Positions 46,963 to 55,051 of a stretch of 64,000 bases of DNA are shown in pieces; the first letter of the stretch is position 1, and every line of letters begins with the position of its first letter. The translations under genes and the position numbers were made by a program. Origin of the DNA: a virus; the IMG/VR virus record IMGVR_UViG_3300030117_006323, positions 27,171 to 91,170 of that record. One strand, written 5' to 3'. Under the pieces are notes generated by a model, which searched no databases, was not told where the DNA came from, and saw nothing but the letters and a program-made list of their open reading frames with translations.

Positions 46963-49206
46963 TCAATGCGCTCCTACATGAGCAGAAGGCTCCATACCCC
47001 ATGTTCTAGCGTCATCATGGGGCGGTGTTTCAGTACCTCCTTCATTTTTTGTCGTTTTCCTCGGGCTGTTGGCTGGATAATCTGGCTTATCTTCTCCTGC
47101 CCCAGCCGTGTCTTTGGCCTTTTTCATTCGACCACGCTTGTCTAAAGCCTCTCGGAGTTCTCGTAGCAAGCGTTTGATGTCTTGAGCATGGGCAAAACCA
47201 TACGAGCCGGGGCCCATGATATTCTTCTGAATATCACTTCCTTCAGAAGAATCCTCTGACATCTGAATTGAAGAAGAGGGGAGCCCCACCTGCGCAGGCT
47301 GGGGGAGAGGCGGCGCAGATGGGACTGTTGGGGGTGTCATAGGACTGAAGCCTGTGGGTGGTTTCAGTCTTGGCATTCTAGGTCTAGCCAGTCGGCGTAG
47401 AGATGGAATATTTGCAGCAGCGGCTTGTCCGGGTAATGTTCCACCAAGACGCCCGCCACCAGTAGGACCGGGGTATTGAGTGCGTTCACCAAACAAAGCG
47501 TGAGGCGAATAAGGTAAAGGCACGTTACCCTGAAGTCGTCGTCGCAATTGTTGACCGTAGTATTGTCTGTATGATGCAGGGAATTGTCTCATTGGTTGCT
47601 TAGTTTGCACACCAAGGTGAGACATGTGCACTGCCAGAGGCGCACCCATCAGACCACCTTTGATACTGTGGACTCGATGACGAGGTGACAAAGTCCGGCT
47701 ACGAGCCTTGGCTCTTCGGGATGTACCAGTCCATGGACGGCGTCCACCGGGTGGCCCATGGAACTTTGGTTGGGCCCACTTTTTTGCGTGTTCTTTTCGG
47801 CGTTGAGTAGTTGTTCCGGCTGAACCAATTTCACCAGCGGCCATTGCTCCTTCGCCTTTATCCTTTTTCTTAGACTTCAACAATGACCAAGCAAGGTCCA
47901 TTGGTTCACTTAATTTCAAATTCCCTTCTTCGTCAAACATCTCTTCTTGGAATGCTTGCTGTTCATGGAGATTCGCATCAATAGGTGGCATCTCATATTC
48001 GCCTTTTGGATTCTTTAATCCGTGCTGTGTGTAGTAAGTATCAGAAATTTCTTCTACTCGGTTATCCCAAGTCCCTTGTTCTTTTAGTGCTGCATAAATA
48101 GATTCGCTGGTATAAGGACCATGACCATTAACCCACGCCATTGATTTATCAGGCGTGAGCCAAGTGATGATTGGTTGTTCTGGATTATCATATTTTAACA
48201 ATTCAGACCAAGCGTAATCCATTGGCTCGCCTGTCTGAATATTGTCATCACCAGCATTATCCCATTCGTGAACAGGGACACCTTGTTGCCACAGGTCGTA
48301 ATGTTTTCTGTATGATGGCGGTGCCCACATACCGTCTTGGTGGTATGTATGAATACCTTGTTCTTCAAGTAAGTCTTCATATTTATCTCGTTGTTCATCG
48401 GTTATGTAATTCCAAAAATCAGGGTTATCCCAATCAGTAATTGCCATAGTATCCTCATACCAATGATTATGCAACATTTCAGGTGACATTTCATTCATTA
48501 TGGAAGCATAGTATTCATCATTCTTTTCATTTGCATATTGGATTTGTTCTACTGCTTGTTCCAGCGTTGGGTTGAATAATTCAGGGTGAGATTCCGGTGT
48601 TATTGGTACGAAATCATCATCTTCTTCATCATCCCAATATGGTGATTCACCCGGCCCACCGGGTTGATACATGAACCAATCAGAACTTCCCGGCGTCACA
48701 TCGGCAGGTGCTTTCAGTAATTCCGACCAAGCCTCTTCTAAGAATTGAGAACGATACACACCCTGCGGTCCAAGTAGAGGGGGAATACCACCCATTGCAG
48801 AACCAGTTCCAGTCTTAGCGCCAACCGCTTGGTCAAGTTCAGCACCACGAGAACCACTTGCTCCTGTCAATTGTGACAGTTCTGCCTGCATTTCATCTTT
48901 AGGAGGAGCCTCGCCATCTCCTTCTTGCGTTACTTCTTGACCGGGGGCTAATTCTTCGCCGGGTAAAACAGATTGCATGACATCCTTGTTCTTAATTTTG
49001 ATATGATGGAGGCGTTGGCGATTTTTTGTTTCCTCTTTCTCGCGCTTATCTTTTTCATTCTTAGCAGCGGCAATTTCGGGGTCACCGTAGCCATGAGCAT
49101 AACCAGTCTCATCATCCTCATAACCGAACAGGCGTGTGGATTCTGAACGAGGGTTGTACATACGGGTATCAGACCCGCGACCCATACCACCTGTCCCGCT
49201 AGGCAT
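46963..49206 (-). CDS. Large modular protein with three LLK motifs (747 aa)
   Basis: The ATG follows the upstream stop directly, with GGAG close by. Three motif copies divide the protein: FLEEAWSELLK near residue 155, GEPMDYAWSELLK near 326 and SEPMDLAWSLLKSKKK near 433. The middle segments are Trp/Asp/Tyr-rich (DWDNPDFWNYITDEQRDKYE). The part after the third motif is basic and Pro/Gly/Arg-rich (RRPWTGTSRRAKARSRTL), suggesting nucleic-acid contact. The last 110 residues include RLLRELREALDKRGRMKKAK. It may be an internal head protein or polyprotein; no known domain is recognised. Confidence 0.55.
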   Translation of the reverse strand: MPSGTGGMGRGSDTRMYNPRSESTRLFGYEDDETGYAHGYGDPEIAAAKNEKDKREKEETKNRQRLHHIKIKNKDVMQSVLPGEELAPGQEVTQEGDGEAPPKDEMQAELSQLTGASGSRGAELDQAVGAKTGTGSAMGGIPPLLGPQGVYRSQFLEEAWSELLKAPADVTPGSSDWFMYQPGGPGESPYWDDEEDDDFVPITPESHPELFNPTLEQAVEQIQYANEKNDEYYASIMNEMSPEMLHNHWYEDTMAITDWDNPDFWNYITDEQRDKYEDLLEEQGIHTYHQDGMWAPPSYRKHYDLWQQGVPVHEWDNAGDDNIQTGEPMDYAWSELLKYDNPEQPIITWLTPDKSMAWVNGHGPYTSESIYAALKEQGTWDNRVEEISDTYYTQHGLKNPKGEYEMPPIDANLHEQQAFQEEMFDEEGNLKLSEPMDLAWSLLKSKKKDKGEGAMAAGEIGSAGTTTQRRKEHAKKWAQPKFHGPPGGRRPWTGTSRRAKARSRTLSPRHRVHSIKGGLMGAPLAVHMSHLGVQTKQPMRQFPASYRQYYGQQLRRRLQGNVPLPYSPHALFGERTQYPGPTGGGRLGGTLPGQAAAANIPSLRRLARPRMPRLKPPTGFSPMTPPTVPSAPPLPQPAQVGLPSSSIQMSEDSSEGSDIQKNIMGPGSYGFAHAQDIKRLLRELREALDKRGRMKKAKDTAGAGEDKPDYPANSPRKTTKNEGGTETPPHDDARTWGMEPSAHVGAH

Positions 49207-49623
49207 TTACTCCTCTCCTGTCAAATACTCAAAAGTCGCCCGAGCACGGCTAGCCAAGTTATGGTAAAAATTCTTGATACGAGGGGGATGCGAAAAACAA
49301 CGAGCCATATCTGAGCATAGATGCTCAAAATCAATCAAGGCGTGATACGTTACATTCCTCAATGCAAAAACATCAGGGCCATCTTCTTCCAACAACTCTA
49401 CAAAGCAGTCATACAAATTTTCGACTGACATGCTGTAACTTTCAATTTCTGGATTTCTGATTTGTTGCTGCAAATAATGTATCCAACGAGATACACATTC
49501 GTGCACGCCATCAAAAAAAGGCTCAATTTCATCATCTTCTAATGGGCCTTCTCCGTGCAAAAGATGCGTGTAAGGAGTACCGTAAGCAAGCAAAATATTC
49601 ATGGGGATGCGTAAACCTCTCAA
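49207..49623 (-). CDS. Small helical protein of unknown function
   Basis: A 138-aa protein. TTG at 49623 overlaps the upstream stop as TTGA and lies 5 nt after a full GGAGGTG site, so the TTG start is convincing; an internal ATG at residue 8 lacks such a site. The sequence is alpha-helical with many acidic and aromatic residues (CVSRWIHYLQQQIRNPE, ENLYDCFVELLEEDG, FEHLCSDMARCFSH). Four Cys are scattered and do not form a ribbon. It lies between the zinc-HTH gene and the large motif protein. Function unknown. Confidence 0.55.
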   Translation of the reverse strand: MRGLRIPMNILLAYGTPYTHLLHGEGPLEDDEIEPFFDGVHECVSRWIHYLQQQIRNPEIESYSMSVENLYDCFVELLEEDGPDVFALRNVTYHALIDFEHLCSDMARCFSHPPRIKNFYHNLASRARATFEYLTGEE

Positions 49624-50306
49624 TCTAACACCTCCACATCTTCATTTTCCAAAAGCCTCTTTTTGACACGCCGCCATACTTCTGGGCTTTCTTGCGCCAA
49701 TTCAACTTTCATGATATTGATTGTTTGATTGACAGTCTGTGCTTCGGGTTCAGTCCACTTCTCTTCAATTTTGAGTAAATCCTTGATACTCTCTCTGACT
49801 TCTTTGTGAAGTGTCACAGCATCGCGAACAAACCCTTCTTCGTGGACACTGCCTTCCGCCATTAATTGCTGAAGTTTATGATTTAGGCCTTCTACATTTT
49901 GTCTCAATGTTTTGACTTCTGTCCCAGCAGACAGTGCGACCTCTAACGCAGCACTCTGGCGAACAAGAGGTTGGAAATGTTCTCTCATGTGGTGGTAAAC
50001 TGTAGATTCTGGAATTTCTGTTTCGTTGGCAATTTCTTCGCTAGAAGTGGTGCCTTCGTAGTATGCCTTCTCAATTTCTGCTCTTTGCGGATGAGAACAA
50101 ACAGGGCAAGATGGATTGGCTCCGTGGATGTAATCGCCCATGTGATTTCGGAAGTGACGGTCTGCTGTATTTGCTCTCCAACCCATTTCTTTGTCAAGGT
50201 CTTTACAAGTTCTCACACCTTGCAAAAGAGATTCTTCTAATTCATCTCTATCGCTGTGTTGACAAAACGCGCAGGAGCGCTTTGTAACTCGCTCTCGCTC
50301 AGCCAT
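49620..50306 (-). CDS. Duplicated zinc-HTH protein (TerS or regulator candidate)
   Basis: A 228-aa protein. Two homologous modules of about 45 residues each combine a Cys-x2-Cys pair, a helix-turn-helix and an His-x3-His end: CAFCQHSDRDELEESLLQGV ending RHFRNHMGD, and CPVCSHPQRAEIEKAYYEGT ending YHHMREHF. A coiled coil follows (TEVKTLRQNVEGLNHKLQQL), then a C-terminal helical part. Single modules of this kind are common in phage DNA-binding proteins. N-terminal DNA binding plus oligomerising coil plus C-terminal tail is the layout of a small terminase subunit, which is otherwise missing. A regulator is the alternative, supported by the palindrome next to its start. ATG 50306 follows a TATA-like CTTATC by 26 nt. 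Confidence 0.55.
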   Translation of the reverse strand: MAERERVTKRSCAFCQHSDRDELEESLLQGVRTCKDLDKEMGWRANTADRHFRNHMGDYIHGANPSCPVCSHPQRAEIEKAYYEGTTSSEEIANETEIPESTVYHHMREHFQPLVRQSAALEVALSAGTEVKTLRQNVEGLNHKLQQLMAEGSVHEEGFVRDAVTLHKEVRESIKDLLKIEEKWTEPEAQTVNQTINIMKVELAQESPEVWRRVKKRLLENEDVEVLD

Positions 50307-50323
50307 CACTCTCTATGAGAGTG
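50307..50323. promoter_or_regulatory. Perfect palindrome CACTCTC-TAT-GAGAGTG (operator candidate)
   Basis: A 7-bp perfect inverted repeat with a 3-nt spacer lies between the TATA-like box and the start codon of the zinc-HTH gene, in the divergent interval with the plus-strand gene at 50370. Such a site would overlap the transcription start of the leftward gene. An autoregulatory operator is an inference. Confidence 0.45.
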
Positions 50324-50331
50324 GTACAGTG

Positions 50332-50337
50332 GATAAG
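50332..50337 (-). promoter_or_regulatory. TATA-like box upstream of the zinc-HTH gene
   Basis: The coding strand reads CTTATC 26 nt before ATG 50306. It matches the spacing and CTTxATC-like form of the other minus-strand boxes in the window. Confidence 0.35.
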
Positions 50338-50353
50338 CCTTTAGGCGAAAGGC
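50337..50353. other. Hairpin GCCTTT-AGGCG-AAAGGC
   Basis: A perfect 6-bp stem with a 5-nt loop in the divergent intergenic region, just before the AGGAGG ribosome site of the plus-strand gene. It could affect translation of that gene or serve as a protein-binding site. Confidence 0.45.
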
Positions 50354-50369
50354 GGCCTAGGAGGGGGTG

Positions 50370-50648
50370 ATGAGGAGATTATCGAGAGCGCCGAAAATTC
50401 TGGGAGTGCCCATCCGGGCAAAAACTGCAATCGACCTTGCAAAGGCAGCAAAAGACATCACTGCAAGGCGTTTTGTCCCTGAAGAAATCAAGCAACAAAG
50501 AATAGAAATTTGTCGTGGTTGTGACCGTTGGCACGAAAACTCACATCGGTGCCTTGAATGCGGCTGCCAAATGAGAGTCAAAACAGGACTTCAAAGTAGC
50601 AGTTGCCCATTAGGAAAATGGGATTCTTATCGGGCAATCCGAGAATAG
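50370..50648 (+). CDS. Small zinc-binding protein on the opposite strand
   Basis: A 92-aa protein on the plus strand. The ATG at 50370 has AGGAGG 5 nt upstream; GTG at 50367 is too close. The N-terminal half is basic and helical (AKTAIDLAKAAKDITARRFV). The C-terminal half has CRGCDRWHENSHRCLECGCQ followed by SSSCPLGKW, a Cys pattern I know from small proteins of many tailed phages. It probably binds zinc. Its role is unknown. It converges on, and overlaps by 22 nt, the small membrane-protein gene at 50627. Being one of only two clear plus-strand genes, it is likely under separate control. Confidence 0.7.
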   Translation: MRRLSRAPKILGVPIRAKTAIDLAKAAKDITARRFVPEEIKQQRIEICRGCDRWHENSHRCLECGCQMRVKTGLQSSSCPLGKWDSYRAIRE

Positions 50649-50881
50649 ACATTTGTGAGCATAAGCATGCTCAAAAACAAACCACCCATTACGAATGTCA
50701 AATCATTTTGACTCAATTTACCGTGGGCAAACGCTAAGACAAAAGCAAACAAAATAATGAGACTCAAAAGTTGCACCATAATCATGTCAATGATTACTTT
50801 TTTCTGTGGATTCAAGACATCCATTGCTGAGCGTTCTAAGCCAAACGGCATAATTGTTCCTTTGTTTTTCATCCTAATCAC
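50627..50881 (-). CDS. Small membrane protein, two TM helices
   Basis: An 84-aa protein (81 if ATG 50872 is used instead of GTG 50881, which overlaps the upstream stop). Two hydrophobic helices are clear: VIIDMIMVQLLSLIILFAFV at about residues 29-50, and FVMGGLFLSMLMLTNVY at about 63-79, separated by a short polar loop. Size and topology are compatible with a holin or a virion membrane component, but nothing specific shows this. Confidence 0.55.
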   Translation of the reverse strand: MIRMKNKGTIMPFGLERSAMDVLNPQKKVIIDMIMVQLLSLIILFAFVLAFAHGKLSQNDLTFVMGGLFLSMLMLTNVYSRIAR

Positions 50882-51495
50882 TTCATCCCAATAAGTCCTC
50901 TACCGAGCGCTCCTACACCTTGTCCTGCTCTTTGGAGGAAGCCGGGGTCAGCGAGCGCTGAATCTAATGCTGTCCCTAGCATAGATTGCTTGGTAAAATT
51001 GATGATTTGGTCTTGAAGAGCAGAAGCGTCAGTCTTGACCTTTTCAGCATCTGCTCTTACTTTTGCGAATTCGCTCACAATATTTTCACTAGAAATAGTC
51101 TGGAGATTATTGGGAAGAGATGAAGTGTCCAAACTCATGGTTCCTGTATCTTCATCAACAGCGAACTTTGCGTTTTTGAAAAATTCAACTATGACCAATT
51201 CCATCATGCTTGACATCATTTCTACATAGGCTTGGAATCCATGGCCAGAAACCCATCTTTCCATGGGATATGTCGCATTCAACAAAGCGACCATCAATTC
51301 CATTTCAGAAGGAGGAGCAACTGGCTGTTGCACTAAATGCTGCTGCCCAAAAGATGCAGCCAAACCTTGAGTAAACGCACCGCCGACAGGGGCTTGTTGT
51401 GCCCAAGGATTGGTCACTGAAGGTCCAGAAGATACAGTAGTTCCGAGATTCAAAGTAGGCCCAGCGGTGGCAGGTTTAGAGTTGAATAGACCCAT
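50878..51495 (-). CDS. Unknown virion/assembly protein (205 aa)
   Basis: ATG at 51495 has GGAGG 9 nt upstream, better than the longer frame from 51528. The first 70 residues are Pro/Gln/Thr-rich and probably disordered. A Trp/Met-rich helical section (YPMERWVSGHGFQAYVEMMS, MMELVIVEFFKNAKF) and a coiled segment (SEFAKVRADAEKVKTDASAL) follow, then a Gly-rich tail. No known domain is recognised. It is translated with the neighbouring small membrane protein. Confidence 0.5.
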   Translation of the reverse strand: MGLFNSKPATAGPTLNLGTTVSSGPSVTNPWAQQAPVGGAFTQGLAASFGQQHLVQQPVAPPSEMELMVALLNATYPMERWVSGHGFQAYVEMMSSMMELVIVEFFKNAKFAVDEDTGTMSLDTSSLPNNLQTISSENIVSEFAKVRADAEKVKTDASALQDQIINFTKQSMLGTALDSALADPGFLQRAGQGVGALGRGLIGMK

Positions 51496-51499
51496 GCTA

Positions 51500-52459
51500 T
51501 CATACCTCCTGTGGGGCCACAGGTTCATTTACCTGTTGGACTTGAGCGGGCACTACCATGCTATTTTGCTGTAACATGCTGTTAAAAGCCTCTTGTGCTT
51601 GTTGCTCCATGGCTTCTAATTCATGTTGAAAAATCCGCAAATCAAAGATTATCATCGTGACATCATTCAATTTAGTTACTGGGTTTTGATAATGCAAGAT
51701 GTCAATACCATTTGTGTTCTTGCTGTCTCTTTCCAATTGAGTGAAGAACTCTGCGTATTTTTGCAACATTGGAGGGGTATTGTCTTTTTTCTTGATAGAA
51801 GAAATAGGTACAGCAACTGTAGAGACTCCTTTTTTGACTCTTTCTCGGATTGATTTAGGATTTTCAAGACGTTCTTTTTCTTCTTCTGCTTCCCATTTGG
51901 TGAGTAAATGGTATAGGTGCAAATGTTCAGGACAATAAGTGCCTCGCATTTTGCGACCGCTAGTTACACCTTCTCTAGCGATAAACGCTTCCGCTTCGCC
52001 AGTAACTGGATTAGTCCAATACATATCCCAAAGACTGCGCCCAGTTTCTTCATCTGTAATACGCATGTAAAGATTATCGTATTGAATCAATTTTTTGACA
52101 TCACAACCATCGACAACACATGTGCCTGTATCTTTACTATGACGATATTTTCCACCAAACCACCAACGACGGGGGGACCACCAAGCGCGCTTAGTAGGCC
52201 TCAAAAGACGATAGGCTTGTTTGATGTCCTGCTTTCTGGCTTTGATTGGGTTGGGGTGTCTACTTGGGTAAAAATTTACCTTGGGTACTTCGATATTCTG
52301 TTCTTTAGATGCGCGTTGCATTTCTGATTGCGCAACTTGTTGTTCCAATAATTCACCGTAAGTCAAATTTTTATTGCCTTGCTGTGATAATGCTAGCAAA
52401 TGTTCTTGGTTCGCAGCAGAAAGAGGCGCTCCTGCCGCTGTTGTTCCTAACAAATTCAT
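51500..52459 (-). CDS. Unknown protein with possible Cys/His zinc site (319 aa)
   Basis: The gene abuts the AbrB-like gene. The N-terminus is Ala/Gln-rich. A basic Trp-rich patch (LRPTKRAWWSPRRWWFGGKY) precedes CVVDGC and, about 60 residues later, GTYCPEHLHLYH, which together could hold a zinc ion. The C-terminal part is helical (LRIFQHELEAMEQQAQEAFN) and Gln-rich. The basic patch suggests contact with nucleic acid or membrane. No family is recognised. Confidence 0.5.
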   Translation of the reverse strand: MNLLGTTAAGAPLSAANQEHLLALSQQGNKNLTYGELLEQQVAQSEMQRASKEQNIEVPKVNFYPSRHPNPIKARKQDIKQAYRLLRPTKRAWWSPRRWWFGGKYRHSKDTGTCVVDGCDVKKLIQYDNLYMRITDEETGRSLWDMYWTNPVTGEAEAFIAREGVTSGRKMRGTYCPEHLHLYHLLTKWEAEEEKERLENPKSIRERVKKGVSTVAVPISSIKKKDNTPPMLQKYAEFFTQLERDSKNTNGIDILHYQNPVTKLNDVTMIIFDLRIFQHELEAMEQQAQEAFNSMLQQNSMVVPAQVQQVNEPVAPQEV

Positions 52460-52644
52460 TAATCTCCCTCCACAGGGTAAGCGACTAGTTTGAAAGAGTC
52501 ACCATTTGGCTTCAATTCCCAGCGAATTTTCTGACCTGCGACCAAGCCTAGTTGCCTGACTGCCCAACGAGGGATTGTGGTTCTCAATGAATCACTTTTG
52601 GCCGAAGTTTTTACAACCAAAGTAGTGTCAATGGGGTAAGCCAT
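52459..52644 (-). CDS. AbrB/SpoVT-like DNA-binding protein
   Basis: A 61-aa protein. The core (VVKTSAKSDSLRTTIPRWAV, RQLGLVAGQKIRWEL) matches the swapped-hairpin AbrB/MazE fold: strand, the TIP turn, helix, then L-x-x-G-x-x-I. The fold dimerises and binds DNA. The start is ATG 52644, 24 nt downstream of a TATA-like box; a longer frame from 52683 would contain that box and has no ribosome site. It may regulate viral transcription units in this region. Archaea and their viruses commonly use this fold. Confidence 0.75.
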   Translation of the reverse strand: MAYPIDTTLVVKTSAKSDSLRTTIPRWAVRQLGLVAGQKIRWELKPNGDSFKLVAYPVEGD

Positions 52645-52667
52645 GAACCTCCCACAAGGAAGGACAG

Positions 52668-52679
52668 GATAAAGGTTGC
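52668..52679 (-). promoter_or_regulatory. Promoter box GCAACCTTTATC of the AbrB-like gene
   Basis: The coding strand reads GCAACCTTTATC, with the TATA-like CTTTATC 24 nt upstream of ATG 52644. The identical 12-mer occurs at 55052-55063 at almost the same distance from another start codon. Confidence 0.55.
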
Positions 52680-52698
52680 TCATGGAGGCAATTCAGTC

Positions 52699-53184
52699 TT
52701 ACATCTGCGGGAGTTGAGGTATGCCCATTCCTTGAAGTGATTCAAGAGTGACAGGTGGAGCGCCTCTTACACTTGGGTCCATCGCCGCCGGGCCCCAATG
52801 GGGTTGTGTTGCCCCCGGTTCTCCAAAATAACTTTGTTCTGCACCGTGAAAAACCGGGCCGGTGTGTGTTTCTGCTTGATTATACTTTGGGTTTTCAGGT
52901 TTCAGCCTTCCAGTTAAATCATAATCTTGCGGCATACGTTGGACAGGATTTTCTGTAGGGTGTTGTGCATAAGTCCCTTGTTCGTATTGCATAATTCTAG
53001 GCTGTTTAATTCCTTGCCTTTCCATCATTCCTGTAATGGCAGGATGTAATGCTCCTTCAGGCATAAATCGGCTTGACCTTTCCACCCAATTCGGTCCCCG
53101 AGTCTCGACTAGTCTTGGCCTAACCAATTGCTGCTGTGGGTCTGCTTTTAGTAGTGCCCAAGCGTATTCAAAAGCGCTATTCAT
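52699..53184 (-). CDS. Small LLK-motif protein (161 aa)
   Basis: ATG 53184 puts the motif at the extreme N-terminus (MNSAFEYAWALLKADPQQQ); a GTG three codons earlier is possible. The remainder is Pro/Gln/Gly-rich with no predicted fold (GALHPAITGMMERQGIKQPR, GEPGATQPHWGPAAMDPS). This looks like a cargo-type tag followed by a disordered body. It overlaps the preceding unit by a few nt. I propose an internal virion protein. Confidence 0.55.
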   Translation of the reverse strand: MNSAFEYAWALLKADPQQQLVRPRLVETRGPNWVERSSRFMPEGALHPAITGMMERQGIKQPRIMQYEQGTYAQHPTENPVQRMPQDYDLTGRLKPENPKYNQAETHTGPVFHGAEQSYFGEPGATQPHWGPAAMDPSVRGAPPVTLESLQGMGIPQLPQM

Positions 53185-53185
53185 A

Positions 53186-53512
53186 TTACTCACTGTCCAT
53201 CATCTCTGGTCGCTTAACACCAATTTTACCTGCGGGCACTCCTTGTGCCATAATATCTGTAGGAGCAGCCTCGGCTTCTGGGCCAGCGGGAGGCATCGGA
53301 GGCATAGCCTCCATACCACGACTTCCAGACATAGCAGCCGTCAATTCTTGCAAAAGACCTTCTGCTTGCTCCCGAAGTGCGGGGTCAGGGCTCTCAATAT
53401 TGGCATTTACGAAAGAGCGCAAACTCTGTAATTCAGCCGGAGTGTACTCTTTTCCAGCAGGAGAAACAGGTCGTGCTTTGAGCAAAGACCACGCCAAATC
53501 GAATGGGCCCAT
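53186..53512 (-). CDS. Small LLK-motif protein (108 aa)
   Basis: Begins MGPFDLAWSLLKARPVSP, a clean N-terminal copy of the motif. A helical segment follows (YTPAELQSLRSFVNANIESP, LREQAEGLLQELTAAM), then a Pro/Met/Ala-rich tail. It lies just after the GTPase gene, so the motif block and the membrane cassette are translated from the same unit. No further domain is recognised. Confidence 0.6.
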   Translation of the reverse strand: MGPFDLAWSLLKARPVSPAGKEYTPAELQSLRSFVNANIESPDPALREQAEGLLQELTAAMSGSRGMEAMPPMPPAGPEAEAAPTDIMAQGVPAGKIGVKRPEMMDSE

Positions 53513-53515
53513 GCC

Positions 53516-54232
53516 CTACCCAGACAATAGGTCTATCATAGTATTTTCTACTTGCCAACCTATCCGAGTAGCCATAAAAGCCCTGCGTGTAGGGATGCCA
53601 TGTTTTTGCAAACGAATTAAATCTGGGCGAAAAGCATCGAACACTTTGTGTTCACCAATTCTGTCCTGCCCCCACAAAACTGTAGCATTGTCATCCCACC
53701 ATTTATCGGCTTTATTGGCCACAAGAACAATCAATTTTGGAGCATAATTTTTTCCTCTCCACCAAGTAGATAATTTTCGATAGCGGTATTGTCTATTGAC
53801 AAGACAATCGACTAGATATTTGAATCCACCAACGGCTTGGATAGCATCATCGCCGCCTTTCATCGCTCTATCGTCAAACATGAAAACAACTGCTTCCACT
53901 TTACGATTCACCATATCATCAATCCAAAGATTCCAAAATCGCTCTTCTCCCCCTAAATCGGCAGAATATACAACACGCTTCTCGCCCTTCCAACTCAGTC
54001 TTTTCCGAGTAGGTCGGGGTAAAATGTAATGACCCATGATTTTGAAATGGTCGGTTCTATCTTCTTCTGCTATGGGTTCCATTTCACCCGGAGTTGTCAT
54101 GTATCTATCTAGAGTTGTTTTACCCACCATAGATGGACCGTAAATACCCACACGCCTCGGCTTCCAATAATTCCACAACTCTTTAGCCCAAACCATACCG
54201 CCGACAAGGGCAGAACCCGCAATAGCAGACAT
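53516..54232 (-). CDS. Ras/Arf-like small GTPase with N-terminal hydrophobic segment
   Basis: A 238-aa protein. The G motifs are complete: G1 GPSMVGKT at 32-39, G3 DLGGEE at 91-96 and G4 NKAD at 172-175 within VLVANKADKW. A Thr in RYMTTPGE could be G2. DLGGEERFWNLW resembles the DxGGQ/E segment of Arf/Sar and Rag-type GTPases. Residues 1-23 (SAIAGSALVGGMVWAKELW) are hydrophobic and could anchor the protein to a membrane. Its gene is next to two membrane-protein genes, forming a cassette. It should bind and probably hydrolyse GTP; the target is unknown. A membrane-remodelling, entry or egress switch is speculation. Confidence 0.75.
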   Translation of the reverse strand: MSAIAGSALVGGMVWAKELWNYWKPRRVGIYGPSMVGKTTLDRYMTTPGEMEPIAEEDRTDHFKIMGHYILPRPTRKRLSWKGEKRVVYSADLGGEERFWNLWIDDMVNRKVEAVVFMFDDRAMKGGDDAIQAVGGFKYLVDCLVNRQYRYRKLSTWWRGKNYAPKLIVLVANKADKWWDDNATVLWGQDRIGEHKVFDAFRPDLIRLQKHGIPTRRAFMATRIGWQVENTMIDLLSG

Positions 54233-54478
54233 CTAGACCAACTTTTCCAATTGCCTAATTGCCCAATCACTCAGCCAATCTCCAGTGCTCTCCCAAAGAT
54301 TCCAATCAGTATAATGTTCAAAAGCAGACACAACGAATACGGCTATTGTCCCGAAAACTAAAACTTTAACCCAGCCCAATACACGTTCATACGCATTGTC
54401 TAATTCGTTGGCAATATGCATAGCCCGTAAAGTGGCTTCCGTAGCATCGTCACTCGGCGTCTTAAACAGCCAACCCAT
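54233..54478 (-). CDS. Single-pass membrane protein
   Basis: An 81-aa protein with GAGGT upstream. An amphipathic N-terminus (EATLRAMHIANELDNAYERV) is followed by one TM helix (WVKVLVFGTIAVFVVSAF) at about residues 36-53 and a short Trp-rich C-terminal helix (LWESTGDWLSDWAIRQLEKL). It overlaps no neighbour but abuts the GTPase gene directly, suggesting joint expression and perhaps interaction with it. Confidence 0.6.
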   Translation of the reverse strand: MGWLFKTPSDDATEATLRAMHIANELDNAYERVLGWVKVLVFGTIAVFVVSAFEHYTDWNLWESTGDWLSDWAIRQLEKLV

Positions 54479-54487
54479 GAGAATACC

Positions 54488-55027
54488 TCACGACTCTTTC
54501 TTTTTGAATTTACCATCAGCGCCTCTGTTAGGTTCATCATCATCATCGAAAGAAACACCTAATGACATTGCTTCTTGAGCAGAGGCTCTGTGGTCTGGGG
54601 GTGATGGATTGAAAATCTTATCTTCATTTTCTAGTGCCCCCCATGTTGGCGAGCGTCCGGGGTTTTGTTCCATGTATCGTAATTCAGACTCTAATTGTGC
54701 TTCTTGCATTCTCAATTCAAGGTCCTCACGACGCGAATCAAAACCACGCTGCAATTCTCGATAACGATTTTGCCTGCGCCTTTCTGCTTCTTGCAAATGC
54801 ATACGTTCATCCATGTTTTGTTGGAAAAACATCTTAAATACATAATACCCAAGACCTTGCATTGCAAAACCGCCCATTGCGTAGGTGACACCATTCATAA
54901 CTGCGCCATCTAGACGAAGCCATAATTCTGCATCAAAAATTCCTACAGCCACGCCGACAAAAATAGACTGCGCTAAAATTAGACCCATCAAACGAATCTC
55001 GGCTTGTTGTTCAGCATCAGTTGCCAT
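54488..55027 (-). CDS. Two-TM membrane protein with coiled-coil tail
   Basis: A 179-aa protein. ATG 55027 lacks a ribosome site but lies 25 nt after a TATA-like box, indicating a leaderless start; a TTG at 55051 is an alternative. Two TM helices (LMGLILAQSIFVGVAVGIF and VTYAMGGFAMQGLGYYVF) are followed by a long, highly charged helix (MHLQEAERRRQNRYRELQRG, LELRMQEAQLESELRYMEQ) and a disordered acidic-then-basic tail ending in KKKES. It is first in the operon that encodes the GTPase. The coil may hold partners at the membrane. Confidence 0.6.
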   Translation of the reverse strand: MATDAEQQAEIRLMGLILAQSIFVGVAVGIFDAELWLRLDGAVMNGVTYAMGGFAMQGLGYYVFKMFFQQNMDERMHLQEAERRRQNRYRELQRGFDSRREDLELRMQEAQLESELRYMEQNPGRSPTWGALENEDKIFNPSPPDHRASAQEAMSLGVSFDDDDEPNRGADGKFKKKES

Positions 55028-55051
55028 ATTTGAGGCCACACGAGGAGGCAA

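Noticed and set aside
50315-50370. tRNA-like segment: TGGTACAGTGG fits an A-box and a hairpin resembles an anticodon arm
   Set aside because: The would-be loop lacks T at position 33, there is no B-box/T-arm and the acceptor arms do not pair.
52645-52683. Longer AbrB-like protein from ATG 52683
   Set aside because: No ribosome site, and this stretch contains the shared promoter box placed correctly for ATG 52644.
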